DNA of 64,000 nt from Novosphingobium nitrogenifigens DSM 19370 (GCF_000192575.1 NZ_GL876932.1:6822-70821); one strand, 5' to 3'; positions 8,051 through 16,688 are shown, counted from the stretch's first letter. The notes: a model not told the origin generated them from the letters alone. Program-made: numbers and translations.

Positions 8051-10336
8051 TCAGAAGTTGACCCCGATGCGCCCGATCACCTGCCGGGGCGGCACCACCG
8101 ATTCAAACACCCCGCCCACGCCAAAGTTTTCGGCATAGCGCGCGTCGATGGCATTGCTGCCGAGCAGGTTGGAGACGTTGAGTTCGACATACCACGGCCC
8201 GTGCTGGGGCTGGAACCGGGCGTTGAGGTTCATCAGGAACTGGTGCGACACGCGGTCGACCAGCGGATTGTTGAACACGCGATACCAGAAGGCCGAGCGG
8301 TAATTGGCCTGAATGAAGAAATCGAGCTTGCCCACGTCGCGGATGTCGGTGGTCTTGCTGATCGAGGCCGAGGACGAGAAATGAGGCACGCGGCCGAGCT
8401 GGTTGCCCTTGATATTGGTAAAGGCCTGCGCACGTAGGGCAAGGTCGTTGCCCAGGAACGGACCGCCCGCGTCGCGGTTGATGATCTGAGCGGTATAGGG
8501 GTCGATGACCTGGAAATCGCTGTCGACTTTGCTCCACATGCCGGTGGCATTGGCGTCGATGCGGAACCCTTGGGGCAATTTCACCGCCGCTTCGCCTTCG
8601 ACGCCCCAAACGTGGCTCTTGGGTACATTGGTCATGCCGCCCTGATAGGGGATCGGGTCTTCGGAATCGGCCTGAAGATTGCGGTAATCGTTATAGAATC
8701 CCGAAACGTTGAGGCGCAGCGTGCGGTTAAAGAATTCGTTCTTCGCCCCGATTTCATAGGCGCGCACGAATTCGTGGCTGAACGAACGCGGCACCACGGT
8801 CGCGCTGGGGTTGAGATTGGTGCCGCCCGGCTTCACCCCGGTTGAAAAGCTGGCATAGACCGTGGTCGTGCGGGCAAGATCGTATTCCACCGAGACTTTG
8901 CCGGTGACTTTCTTGAACTCGCTCGAAAGCGGGACCGGCACGATGTAGAAGGTCGAGGTATCGGCCGAATACTTGTCCCAGCTATAGCGGATGCCGCCGG
9001 TGATGCGGAAATTGCTGGCGAGGTGCAACGTCGCCTGCCCATACCCGGCAACCGAGGTGCGCCGCGAATTGGAATTGCTTTCGAACGCAAGACCGGCGGC
9101 GTAAAGCGCCGTCTGTTCCGCCGCGCTGGGGAAGAAATTGACGTTGTAGTCGATCCGCTGCGCCGAGGATTGCTGCGTTTCGAAATACCGCTCCATGCCC
9201 CAGGTGTGGAGGAAGAACGCACCCGCGATCCAGTCGACCAGCCCGCCCGAGTGCGAGATGTTGAGTTCTTCGGTCACCGAATGGTTCTGCGTCAGCTTGA
9301 CCGGCTCTTCGTCCTTGTAGCCATAGAGCGAGAGCGCCAGCGCGCGGTTGACCATGTCCCCCGAATTGGCCGCCTGCATATAGACGTACTGGAAACTGGT
9401 GATCGACTTGAGCGTGACATAGCCCAGGTCATAGGCGACCGTGCCCGCGACGATACGGCTGCGCACGGTCTGGGGCGTTGCGTAATCGTTGCTGGTGGTG
9501 CGGATGTCCGACGTGTTGTCGTACATGTTGCGAATGGCAAGGCCGTTGGAATCGTTGTTGAAAATCTCGGCCCAGATATTCACGCTCAACCGGTCGGTTG
9601 GCTTCCACAGGGCATTGATGCGGCCGGTATAGCTGTTCTGGCTACCGACATTGCCCCCGGCGGCGGGCTGGTTGGGGGCATTGTACCACCCGTCGTGGGC
9701 GTCATGCTGGAACGCGGCGCGAATGGCAAAGCGTTCGCCGACCGGCACGTTCACCATGCCCCGTTCGCGGTTGTAGTTGTAACTGCCATAGCTGCCTTCG
9801 GCCGAGCCCTTGAACTTGCCCAGAACCGGGGCCGAAGTGGTCACGTTCATCGCGCCGCCATCGGCGTTCTGGCCGTTCACGGTGCCTTGCGGACCGCGCA
9901 GCACTTCAAGCTGATCAAGATCGAGGAAACTGGCGGTCAGCGCGACCGGGCTGGCGATATAGACGCCGTTCTCGACGAACGCGACGCCGGGCTGGGCGCT
10001 GTTGTTCTGCACCCCATCGTAACCGACGCCGCGAATGGTGACGTTGAGGGGGTAGGGACCGGCATTGGTGACGGTCATGCCGGGGATCTGCTTGTCGAGA
10101 TCCTGGATCGAGCGGATATTGGAATCCGCCATCTGGTCGGGGGAAAGCGCCGTGATCGCGATCGGCGTCTTTTGCAGCTTGGTATTCACCTTTTGCGCGG
10201 TGACGGTGATTTCCGCAAGCGATCCGACCGATCCGTCGCCGTCGGCCCCTTCGGCCCAGGCGGGACCGCCCAGAGTGACTGCGCCGGCCAACGCAGCAAG
10301 GACGTATTTCGGCCGATGATTTCTAATCACACTCAT
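8051..10336 (-). CDS. TonB-dependent receptor heading the rut-like run
   Basis: 761-aa outer-membrane receptor. ATG 10336 gives a signal peptide (VLAALAGAVTLGGPAWAEG) and a strong AGGGGG Shine-Dalgarno; the longer TTG start at 10357 lies on that site. A TonB-box-like EITVTAQKVN is followed by the plug (SNIRSIQDLDKQIPGMTV, VLRGPQGTVNGQNADGG) and a 22-strand barrel ending RQVIGRIGVNF. It is the first of seven same-strand genes ending with the NCS1 permease, so it may bring the same ligand through the outer membrane. TonB receptors for nucleobases are rarely described; the ligand is inferred from context only. Confidence 0.93.
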   Translation of the reverse strand: MSVIRNHRPKYVLAALAGAVTLGGPAWAEGADGDGSVGSLAEITVTAQKVNTKLQKTPIAITALSPDQMADSNIRSIQDLDKQIPGMTVTNAGPYPLNVTIRGVGYDGVQNNSAQPGVAFVENGVYIASPVALTASFLDLDQLEVLRGPQGTVNGQNADGGAMNVTTSAPVLGKFKGSAEGSYGSYNYNRERGMVNVPVGERFAIRAAFQHDAHDGWYNAPNQPAAGGNVGSQNSYTGRINALWKPTDRLSVNIWAEIFNNDSNGLAIRNMYDNTSDIRTTSNDYATPQTVRSRIVAGTVAYDLGYVTLKSITSFQYVYMQAANSGDMVNRALALSLYGYKDEEPVKLTQNHSVTEELNISHSGGLVDWIAGAFFLHTWGMERYFETQQSSAQRIDYNVNFFPSAAEQTALYAAGLAFESNSNSRRTSVAGYGQATLHLASNFRITGGIRYSWDKYSADTSTFYIVPVPLSSEFKKVTGKVSVEYDLARTTTVYASFSTGVKPGGTNLNPSATVVPRSFSHEFVRAYEIGAKNEFFNRTLRLNVSGFYNDYRNLQADSEDPIPYQGGMTNVPKSHVWGVEGEAAVKLPQGFRIDANATGMWSKVDSDFQVIDPYTAQIINRDAGGPFLGNDLALRAQAFTNIKGNQLGRVPHFSSSASISKTTDIRDVGKLDFFIQANYRSAFWYRVFNNPLVDRVSHQFLMNLNARFQPQHGPWYVELNVSNLLGSNAIDARYAENFGVGGVFESVVPPRQVIGRIGVNF

Positions 10337-10661
10337 GACAACGATTTCCCCCTTCAACCCTGATGCGGGCCTTGTTCTGTGAATCCCGGACCCGATTGTT
10401 CGGGTTCCAGCGCGGTTCTTTGTCGTTTGTTATGGAATGAAATCGGCAGGCACAGTGCGGCGGACCACCCTCGTCCAGACCGCGTCATCGTGTTTCAAAT
10501 GCGTTGCAGGGGGTAGCATCCGGCAAACGGCTGCGCCTCTAAACTTGCTGACTATCCCCTTGGTTGAGGCGGAGAATCCACGCAATTGCGCCATTCCACC
10601 CTTTGTGCTGCATCGCGGCATAAGTGGTTGACGCAAGGTCAGAAGGGTCCATCATACCCTG
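10337..10661. promoter_or_regulatory. Divergent intergenic region with short hairpin
   Basis: This 325-bp stretch separates the receptor (minus) from the response regulator (plus) and must hold both promoters. An inverted repeat, ACCCGA-TTGT-TCGGGT, lies at 10390-10405, about 54-69 bp before the receptor ATG; it could be an operator or a leader hairpin. On the plus strand TTGACG (10628-10633) is 18 bp before TCATAC (10652-10657), a possible weak promoter. If used, it would initiate near 10664, favouring a response-regulator start downstream of 10662. No gene was recognised here. Confidence 0.4.
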
Positions 10662-11381
10662 ATGCTCGACAGCTCCATGGATCGGTCCGCGGCGGACTGG
10701 ATGCCGCGTTCTGCCTGCCGCCAGAGGCAGGAGACGCCGTTGTTGCGCCTGATGATCGCCGACGATCATCCGATCTTTCGCAGCGGCCTTAAATGGGCGC
10801 TCGAACAATTTCCCGAAGTCGGCGAAGTCCGCGTGGCCAGCAGTTTCGAGGAATTGACCGCGATCCTGCCCGAATGGGCGCCCGACATCGTCATTCTCGA
10901 TCTCAACATGCCGACCCTGACCGCGCCGGAAAGCCTGCGGTACTTGCGCCAGCGGCACGGCGGCCTGCCGGTCCTGATCCTGTCCGCCTCGGGCGAGCCC
11001 GACGACGTCATCGGCACCCTGCGCGCCGGAGCGTCAGGTTATATTACCAAGGCTTCGGAAGTGTCCGAACTGCTGGCCGCGGTCAAAGTCATTCTCGACG
11101 GCGGCGTCTTCCTTCCCGACGGCATCATCGCCGCCCGCTGTGACCCTATCGGCCCGGCCCGACCGGCCGAACCATCCCCATCGGTTCCCCGCCTGACCCG
11201 GCGCCAGTACGAAGTCCTGACCCTGACTCTGCAAGGCCACGCCAACAAGGTCATCGCCCACAACCTGTCGATGAGCGAAGGCACCGTCAAAACCCACCTC
11301 TCCGCCGTCATGCGCCTCTACGGCGTCAACAACCGCGTCCAACTCCTGCGCGAAGTGGAGCGGGTGGGGTATCGAAGCTGA
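10662..11381 (+). CDS. NarL/FixJ-type response regulator (REC + LuxR HTH)
   Basis: Response regulator with an N-terminal receiver (LMIADDHPIFRSGL; phosphoacceptor Asp80 in VILDLNMPT; Lys in YITKASE) and a C-terminal LuxR-type helix-turn-helix (LTRRQYEVLTLTLQGHANKVIA...SEGTVKTHLSAV). Counted from 10662 there are about 28 residues before the receiver core, so the true start may be further in (10677 or later). It diverges from the TonB receptor of the rut-like run, and is a good candidate regulator of it. The nearest histidine kinase is the hybrid kinase at 16742-18349 beside rutA, a possible partner. No kinase is adjacent. Confidence 0.9.
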   Translation: MLDSSMDRSAADWMPRSACRQRQETPLLRLMIADDHPIFRSGLKWALEQFPEVGEVRVASSFEELTAILPEWAPDIVILDLNMPTLTAPESLRYLRQRHGGLPVLILSASGEPDDVIGTLRAGASGYITKASEVSELLAAVKVILDGGVFLPDGIIAARCDPIGPARPAEPSPSVPRLTRRQYEVLTLTLQGHANKVIAHNLSMSEGTVKTHLSAVMRLYGVNNRVQLLREVERVGYRS

Positions 11382-11388
11382 CATTTTC

Positions 11389-11413
11389 GGATGGGCGGCA
11401 ATGCACCCCATCC
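11389..11413 (+). terminator. Candidate hairpin after the response regulator
   Basis: GGATGGG (11389-11395) pairs with CCCATCC (11407-11413), beginning 8 bases after the response-regulator stop. No T-run follows, so it is a weak call. From here to 11758 I see no gene; the minus-strand frame at 11452-11775 has no start signal or family resemblance. Confidence 0.35.
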
Positions 11414-11762
11414 CGGTCGTACCCAGTAATCCGCCCTCAATCCTGAACCTGTCAATTCCGGCGCGCTGTCAGCGGTAGGTCAGCAAGTGGGACATTTCTA
11501 CCGTTCACCGGCGACGTGGCGAACGGCAGGTCTTGTCGAATGCCGACGTTCAACATTTGCTTCCCCGCTCTCATGCGCCGACTGGGATTGAGCCGCTGGC
11601 AGACTGGTCGCTCTTGAAAGTTTAACCACCGAAATTGGACATTCGTCCGGCTGGTCCGCCGAGCCGCTAGGCCAACCTTGCAGGCTGGATACGCGCCAGC
11701 TCGTCGAAGCTGGACCGCGACCCCAAGAGTGGGCATATCCCACGCTGATCGAAAGCTGCTAG

Positions 11763-11778
11763 GCGGCGTGGACAAATT
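11763..11778 (+). repeat. Inverted repeat, left copy
   Basis: GCGGCGTGGACAAATT, the exact reverse complement of 12962-12977 and preceded by CTAG. The match breaks down immediately inward, as terminal inverted repeats do. It lies 22 bp from the end of the 90-aa minus-strand gene. Confidence 0.75.
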
Positions 11779-11799
11779 CCGTCTGCATGAGGCCGTCCG

Positions 11800-12072
11800 T
11801 CAATCTCCGGTGAACCACGCTGTGGTAACGATGAATTGCTCAGCATGTTTGGGCGATCGGAAGGGGCCGACCATCCGCCCCTCGTGTCGTTCCCTGAATT
11901 CGGTTCCAGCTACCCATTCGCTTTCAAGCAAATAGGTTTGCCCGTTGTCGAACTCGCGAATTTCTGCCGAGCGCTTCCCGTCTCGACTGTATAGCGTCGT
12001 GGTGACTTGATACATTGCTCCATCGAGTGACCTGTCGCTCGCCCGTCCAAACAGCTTCTTCCACCAGCCCAT
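11800..12072 (-). CDS. Hypothetical protein, 90 aa, possible IS passenger
   Basis: Small protein of unknown function beginning MGWWKKLFGRASDRSLDG and ending EQFIVTTAWFTGD. I accept it because ATG 12072 has an AGGAG Shine-Dalgarno six bases upstream, and the composition is that of a compact soluble beta-rich protein with an amphipathic N-terminus. The much longer frame in the database-style translation (to 12390) runs over the transposase and is not credible. It lies between the two inverted repeats, so it may be a passenger gene of the element or a host gene the IS landed beside. No family recognised. Confidence 0.65.
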   Translation of the reverse strand: MGWWKKLFGRASDRSLDGAMYQVTTTLYSRDGKRSAEIREFDNGQTYLLESEWVAGTEFRERHEGRMVGPFRSPKHAEQFIVTTAWFTGD

Positions 12073-12199
12073 AGTCACTCCTGAGGTCGGGCACTTTATC
12101 GGATAGTTGTGGAATCTCCAGCGCCTGCAAAGGGCAGCGGTGCGAACACGATTGACGCGGGTCGCGGCGATTGATTCAAGGCTGCTTTTGTAGGCAGGC

Positions 12200-12981
12200 T
12201 TGAGCAGGGGCGATCTCACTGAAGCGGAATGGCGTGTTCTGAAGGACTTGCTGCCGATTGAGCCTGAAAACCGAGGTCGCGGCAGGCTGCCCGAGCAGAA
12301 CCGCTCCATCATCAACGGCATTCTCTGGCGGCTCCGCTGCGGCGCTCCGTGGCGCGACGTCTCGTCCAAATACGGCAGTTGGAACACCATCTATCGTCGG
12401 TTCCGGCGGTGGATCGAAGCCGGAGTCTGGGAGGCTGTCGCCGTGACGTTGGCCGAGATCATGGCAGACAGCGGCCACTACAGCATCGACAGCACCACAG
12501 TCCGCGCCCACGTCTCGGCAGCGGGCGGAAAGGGGGGACTCATCGACGCGCTCTTGGCCGCTCGCGGGTCGGGTTCACCAGTAAACTTCACTGTCTGGCT
12601 GATGCCCTTGGGCGACCAGTCGCCTTCCACCTGACGGGCGGCGAGGCGGCAGATTGCAAGGCGTATGATGATTTGATCGACCTGCCTGAGCAGGCACCCG
12701 ACGCCTTCCTTGCGGACAAAGGTTATGACGCCGACGCCATCCGCGCCAATCTGGCCGAACGAAGGATCAAGGCCGTCATCCCTGGCCGATCAAACCGCCG
12801 CGTGAAGATCGAATATGATCGGGCGCTCTACAAGCAGCGCAATCGCATCGAGCGCATGCTCGGCCATCTCAAGATCAACCGTGCCATCGCCACCAGATAC
12901 GACCAACTTGCCAACAGCTTCCTCGGCATGGTTGATCTCGCAACCGCCAGATACCGGCTCAAATTTGTCCACGCCGCCTAG
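12200..12981 (+). CDS. IS5-family transposase, two frames joined by -1 frameshift
   Basis: The first frame (TTG 12200 to 12634) encodes the N-terminal transposase domain: LTEAEWRVLKDLLP, NGILWRLRCGAPWRDV, and the first catalytic Asp in SIDSTTVRAH. The second frame (ending 12981) carries ALGRSR, KLHCLADALGRPVAF, LADKGYDADAIRANL and RNRIERMLGHLK, with the later DDE residues. The frames meet at an A3G6 run (12529-12537); a -1 slip there joins GGKGG to THRRALGRSR, as known in the IS427 group of IS5. Neither half has an internal stop, so the transposase is probably active. Its stop codon falls inside the right inverted repeat. Confidence 0.88.
12962..12977 (-). repeat. Inverted repeat, right copy (overlaps transposase 3' end)
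   Basis: AATTTGTCCACGCCGC encodes the last residues of the transposase and is the reverse complement of 11763-11778. The following CTAG (12978-12981) contains the stop codon TAG. The OLD-like gene begins 90 bp further on. Confidence 0.75.
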
Positions 12982-13070
12982 CGAGGTCGACTCGTTGCGC
13001 GCCGACCCATTGCTTGGGAGGTCCGCAAGAAACCATTGTACTACCCGCCCGCTGGACGGTTAGATAGATC

Positions 13071-14996
13071 ATGCTCCTGAAAAAAATCACCATCGAGAAT
13101 GTGCGCAGCTTCCTAGATCGTAGGGAGATGGTCTTCGACGGCCCCATATCAATCATCATCGGACCCAACGGCGGAGGAAAGACCAACCTCCTCGACGTTG
13201 TTAATACAATGCTCCGGCGTTATTTGTTTGCAACGCGATACTTTACACAGAAGTATGATGCCGAACAGAAAGTCCAGTGGGAGTTGCGACATAACGACCA
13301 GCTCAACAACATGCGCTTGGAAAAGCACAGCGACGCCCGCAGTCTTCCACAGCATGTTTCGATTGAAGTGGAGGTCTCGCAGGGCGATCTCGACAACATG
13401 GCGCAGATTCAGCGTGACGCGGACGAACTGCGGAAAGCGTCGAAGCGCCGTTTCGTCCACAACCCCTGGGAGGGCGTTGGAGCGTGGAAGATCGAGAACA
13501 TCCTGCCGGAGACGAGGCTTGTTTATGAGTGGAAGAACGGTGCTTTTCAGCCTGCACAGACCGAGGAAGCACAGCACTTTCTAAGCTATTTGCAGATTTT
13601 CGAGCTGGACAACGATGTGCGCGCCGAAGTTGGCAAAGATGCGCTCAAACTCTCGATGGTCTATCTACCTGTCAACCGATCAGCGAGTGGATTCCAAGGC
13701 TCGATCGGCCTCGCGAACTACAACGATTACGATCAGAAGCGGTCGCTTGATGCGGTGACCTCCCGCAACGGCGGTAATATCATATCGCTAGCGATCGGAC
13801 GACTCGCGAAAAAATATCGGCAACTTCAGGAAGACGATAATACAAGCGCCAAAAAGAAATTTTACGCCGACAAGAACCTGGATGAGCTTTCCAAGGCCCT
13901 GAAGGAAATCGGGTACGAGTGGGAACTTACCTGCACCGACCCAATGAACAACACGTATGATATCACTTTGCGGAAGCAGGGCACATCCTTCCTTGTAAGT
14001 GCAGCCTCGTCGGGTGAGAAAGAGCTTCTGACCTACCTATTCGCGATTTATGCGCTGAATGTCCGCGATGCTTTAATTATCGTTGACGAGCCGGAGTTAC
14101 ATCTCCACCCACGCTGGCAAAAAACCCTATTCAGACTTTTTGAACGGCTGGCCGACAAGACAGGAAATCAGTTCGTGCTGGCTACTCACTCGCCCACATT
14201 CATCTCGCCCGCATCGATCCAGTATGTGTCTCGCGTCTATATTGAAGAACAGAAGAGCAGCATCTTGCGACTTAACTCGGCCTATCTCCCCAATGCCAAG
14301 CATTTGTTTAACGTGGTTAACAGTCAAAACAACGAACGCATATTTTTTACTGACAAGGTTGTTCTTGTTGAAGGACTGTCGGACCTTATTTTCTTCGAGC
14401 GTGTACTTGATATCGTAAGCGCTAAGGCTGGTATCTTGCGCGAATCCTCTCTTGAAGTGGTGAGCGTCGGCGGCAAGGGTCTTTTTCCAGCATACAAGCA
14501 ACTTCTGGGCGCATGCCATGTTGAAAGTGCAATCATTGCAGACCTCGATTACGTCGAGCAACTCGCAACAGGCGATATCAAGGCGCTGTTTTGCCTGAAT
14601 GCGCAGGAAATAAAAGATGACGTGATCAACAACGTAAAAAGCATGGATGGGAATGCTCTGGTTGCTCGCATCGACGAAGCGATAAGTTCTGGGTCGTGGG
14701 ACGATGCGCGAGATGTTTGGGATTACATCAAGTCAAGGAGGCGGCGGCTCTCGGCTGAGCTATCGAAAGAGAACGAGCAAAAGCTGCAAGCTTTCCTCGC
14801 GGAGCAGAGTGCGGCACAAACCTTTGTTCTCCGCAAAGGGGCGCTCGAAGCTTATCTGCCCGACGGCCTAAGGGACAAAGACCTGAACAAACTAATTGCG
14901 TTCATCCAGTCTGACGACTTTTGGGATCGGCTTCCGGCAGACGGGCGGCAGGAGATCGAGCAGATAGCCAAGAATCTGCTCCGCATCCATACGTAA
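13071..14996 (+). CDS. OLD-like ATPase with TOPRIM domain, putative anti-phage protein
   Basis: 641-aa SMC/ABC-type ATPase fused to a TOPRIM nuclease-like domain. Seen: Walker A GPNGGGKTN (residues 31-39), a long insert with coiled-coil character, signature SSGEK (313-317), Walker B LIIVDEPELHLHP (Asp339, Glu340), and switch His in VLATHSP. The TOPRIM part starts at DKVVLVEGLSD (Glu434) with the acidic DLD at 491-493. This order is that of OLD-family nucleases and of several phage-defence effectors (GajA, AriA type). No partner gene (GajB, AriB) is adjacent. Codon use is visibly AT-richer than neighbouring genes (AAA, AAT, TTT common), and an IS lies 90 bp upstream, so it was probably acquired. 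Confidence 0.85.
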   Translation: MLLKKITIENVRSFLDRREMVFDGPISIIIGPNGGGKTNLLDVVNTMLRRYLFATRYFTQKYDAEQKVQWELRHNDQLNNMRLEKHSDARSLPQHVSIEVEVSQGDLDNMAQIQRDADELRKASKRRFVHNPWEGVGAWKIENILPETRLVYEWKNGAFQPAQTEEAQHFLSYLQIFELDNDVRAEVGKDALKLSMVYLPVNRSASGFQGSIGLANYNDYDQKRSLDAVTSRNGGNIISLAIGRLAKKYRQLQEDDNTSAKKKFYADKNLDELSKALKEIGYEWELTCTDPMNNTYDITLRKQGTSFLVSAASSGEKELLTYLFAIYALNVRDALIIVDEPELHLHPRWQKTLFRLFERLADKTGNQFVLATHSPTFISPASIQYVSRVYIEEQKSSILRLNSAYLPNAKHLFNVVNSQNNERIFFTDKVVLVEGLSDLIFFERVLDIVSAKAGILRESSLEVVSVGGKGLFPAYKQLLGACHVESAIIADLDYVEQLATGDIKALFCLNAQEIKDDVINNVKSMDGNALVARIDEAISSGSWDDARDVWDYIKSRRRRLSAELSKENEQKLQAFLAEQSAAQTFVLRKGALEAYLPDGLRDKDLNKLIAFIQSDDFWDRLPADGRQEIEQIAKNLLRIHT

Positions 14997-15336
14997 GCTC
15001 CGTCCGTGGAGGCGCCGGAGGCAAAGTAACAGCCAGGGCTTCACCCGACGCCGCGCACTCGACCTCAAGTAAACAGTCGTCTTCCCAGCAAGAGTCCGGC
15101 GCTTACAAGCCTCCTCTCGAACGGCCGCTTTCGGGTAGGCGCTAACTCGCGTCGAACGACCAGGATTAGGGCGCGTTGCTGACGCCTCGCTTCGGCGCAT
15201 TCCATCGGCAGCTTGTGTCAGAAGCAGACGTTCGCGTTGGCTGATCTGAGCGACCGGGATTGGTCGGAATCCCCGTCAGCATTGCGGCTTAAAGCCGAAC
15301 AGGTGGTCTCTCCAACTTCATTCCTGCCAACTGCGG
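14997..15336. other. Gene-free stretch at the right edge of the accessory island
   Basis: About 340 bp between the OLD-like gene and the MarR gene. The short frames here lack start signals and family resemblance. I see no terminator with a T-run, no tRNA-like structure and no repeat of the IS ends. It may contain decayed sequence. Confidence 0.5.
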
Positions 15337-15759
15337 CTATCGAAGGGCATTGGCGAACCGAATCAGGGTTGTAGCGACAACCTGGGGATTGAGGGGGGCC
15401 GCAGCGTCGACGAGGAGCGCTTCGATATCGGCGACAATCGCAGATGCTGCATGCAGGGCATGTTCGCCGGAAGGTGTCAGTTCGGTCTTTTGCATGCGAC
15501 CGTGTTCGGGATGGGGGGTTCGCTTGATGAAGCCGGATTTTTCGAGTGTGACCAGGATCGCCTGCATCGTTTGGGGCGTCACGAACGCCTGTCGTGCCAG
15601 TGCGGCATTCGAGGCGCCCGGTTCGATGTTGAGATAGGCGAGCACCGCATATTGCGGTGTGGTGAGGGCAATCTTGCGCAGTTCGGCATCCATGCGGGTC
15701 CTCAACGCCTGTTGTGCCTGTTTCAGCGCAAAACCGATCGTCGCATAGGGATCTTTCAT
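15337..15759 (-). CDS. MarR-family transcriptional regulator
   Basis: 140-aa winged-helix regulator: ATIGFALKQAQQALRTRM (dimer helix), TPQYAVLAYLNIEPGASNAALAR, FVTPQTMQAILVTLEKSGFI (recognition helix) and PEHGRMQKTELTPSG (wing). I start at ATG 15759; a GTG at 15771 is possible but lies closer to the ribosome-site bases. It is divergent from a VOC gene at 15847, with a palindrome placed in the promoter between them, so it most likely represses itself and the VOC gene and is released by a small-molecule ligand, as is usual for MarR proteins. Ligand unknown. Confidence 0.9.
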   Translation of the reverse strand: MKDPYATIGFALKQAQQALRTRMDAELRKIALTTPQYAVLAYLNIEPGASNAALARQAFVTPQTMQAILVTLEKSGFIKRTPHPEHGRMQKTELTPSGEHALHAASAIVADIEALLVDAAAPLNPQVVATTLIRFANALR

Positions 15760-15772
15760 CCGCACATCCACC

Positions 15773-15800
15773 TTGACATATAAGGGCCCTTACATAATAT
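15773..15800 (+). promoter_or_regulatory. Sigma-70-type promoter with embedded MarR-type operator
   Basis: TTGACA (15773-15778) and TAATAT (15795-15800) are 16 bp apart, a near-consensus promoter reading toward the VOC gene at 15847. The spacer contains the perfect 12-bp palindrome TAAGGGCCCTTA (15781-15792), well placed for a MarR dimer to block RNA polymerase. The MarR start is only 14 bp to the left, so the same site could control both genes. Confidence 0.75.
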
Positions 15801-15846
15801 CAGGACGCTGATACTAGCCAATCCCGTCGAGGAAGGAAATCCCAAC

Positions 15847-16218
15847 ATGCCGCATGTGATTGGGCCTGATTTCATTGGCATTCAGGTCGAAGACATCGAG
15901 GCGGCGCGGACGTTCTACGCCGACGTCGTCGGGCTTCCGCTTGCACCCAGGAGCCCGCCGGGCGCCTTTGTGTTCGATACCCGGCCGGTCCCCTTTGCTG
16001 TCCGCACGCCCGTCGTGGATCTGAAAGCGACGGACAAATTGGGCTGGGGCATTGCGATCTGGTTCGGTTGCGATGATGCCGATGCGCTCCACGGCCATCT
16101 CGCAGAGCAGGGCATCCAGATCGAATTTGCGCCGAAGGATGGGCCGTTCGGTCGCTACTTCGCGTTCCGTGATCCCTTCGGCTATTCGATTACCGCCCAT
16201 ACGGTCGGGACGGCCTGA
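15847..16218 (+). CDS. VOC-family protein (glyoxalase/bleomycin-resistance type)
   Basis: 123-aa single VOC module pair: FIGIQVEDIEAARTFYADVV at the start, then PFAVRTPVVDL, AIWFGCDDADALHGHLAEQG and FRDPFGYSITAHT at the end. A good Shine-Dalgarno (AGGAAGG) lies upstream of ATG 15847. It is divergent from the MarR gene and served by the promoter at 15773-15800, an arrangement typical of inducible detoxification or resistance proteins. Substrate not readable from the sequence. The 3' end converges on trmL, 17 bp away. Confidence 0.85.
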   Translation: MPHVIGPDFIGIQVEDIEAARTFYADVVGLPLAPRSPPGAFVFDTRPVPFAVRTPVVDLKATDKLGWGIAIWFGCDDADALHGHLAEQGIQIEFAPKDGPFGRYFAFRDPFGYSITAHTVGTA

Positions 16219-16235
16219 CTTCGGCCCGCGCCGGA

Positions 16236-16688
16236 TCACCCCGGCAATCCGCCCGTTTGGCGCAAGGCTTCGCCCAGAGCGAGACCGGCGGACATGGCAA
16301 GGTTCATCGAGCGGACTTCCGGGCGCATCGGGATGCGGATACGGGCCGTGCAGGCGTCGGAGACGGGGGCGGGGACGCCTGCGCTTTCCTTGCCGAAGAG
16401 AAGGATATCGTCGGGGCGGAACGCGAAGTCATAGACTGATTCTGCGCTCTTGGTAGTGAACAGGACCAGTCTTTGCGCGCCGATGGTGGCGCGAAATGCG
16501 TCGAAGTCGGCGTGACGGGCGATGGTGACGTGGTCGATATAGTCCATCGCGGCCCGGCGCACCCTGCGGTCGTCCCACGTGAAGCCCATGGGCTCGATCA
16601 GATCGACAGCGGCGCCCAGACACGCGCCAAGGCGGAGGACGGCGCCGACATTTCCGGCAATTTCCGGTTCGAAAAGAGCAATGCGCAT
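16236..16688 (-). CDS. trmL: tRNA (cytidine(34)-2'-O)-methyltransferase TrmL
   Basis: 150-aa SpoU/TrmH-type (SPOUT) methyltransferase that modifies the wobble base of tRNA-Leu. Start at ATG 16688 gives the family N-terminus MRIALFEPEIAGNVGAVLRL; then IEPMGFTWDDRRVRRAAMDY, LLFGKESAGVP and the knot motif RIPMRPEVRSMNLAMSAGL. The length matches short TrmL proteins. It lies 53 bp downstream of the hybrid kinase gene on the same strand, with no obvious functional link. Confidence 0.92.
   Translation of the reverse strand: MRIALFEPEIAGNVGAVLRLGACLGAAVDLIEPMGFTWDDRRVRRAAMDYIDHVTIARHADFDAFRATIGAQRLVLFTTKSAESVYDFAFRPDDILLFGKESAGVPAPVSDACTARIRIPMRPEVRSMNLAMSAGLALGEALRQTGGLPG

Larger units (their letters stand above)
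11759..12981 (+). mobile_element. IS5-family element (IS427-like) or composite IS remnant with 16-bp inverted ends
   Basis: A frameshifted IS5-type transposase fills the right two thirds. Its last codons lie in AATTTGTCCACGCCGC (12962-12977), whose exact reverse complement GCGGCGTGGACAAATT sits at 11763-11778. Both copies are bordered by CTAG (11759-11762 and 12978-12981), which could be a target-site duplication. The simplest reading is an element of about 1.2 kb that carries a 90-aa gene (11800-12072) on the opposite strand besides the transposase. The other reading is a normal short IS whose real left end lies near 12150, next to a fragment of a second, inverted copy. Sequence alone does not decide. 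Confidence 0.6.

Noticed and set aside
11452..11775. 107-aa minus-strand frame left of the IS
   Set aside because: Runs into the inverted repeat, has no ribosome site and no family resemblance.
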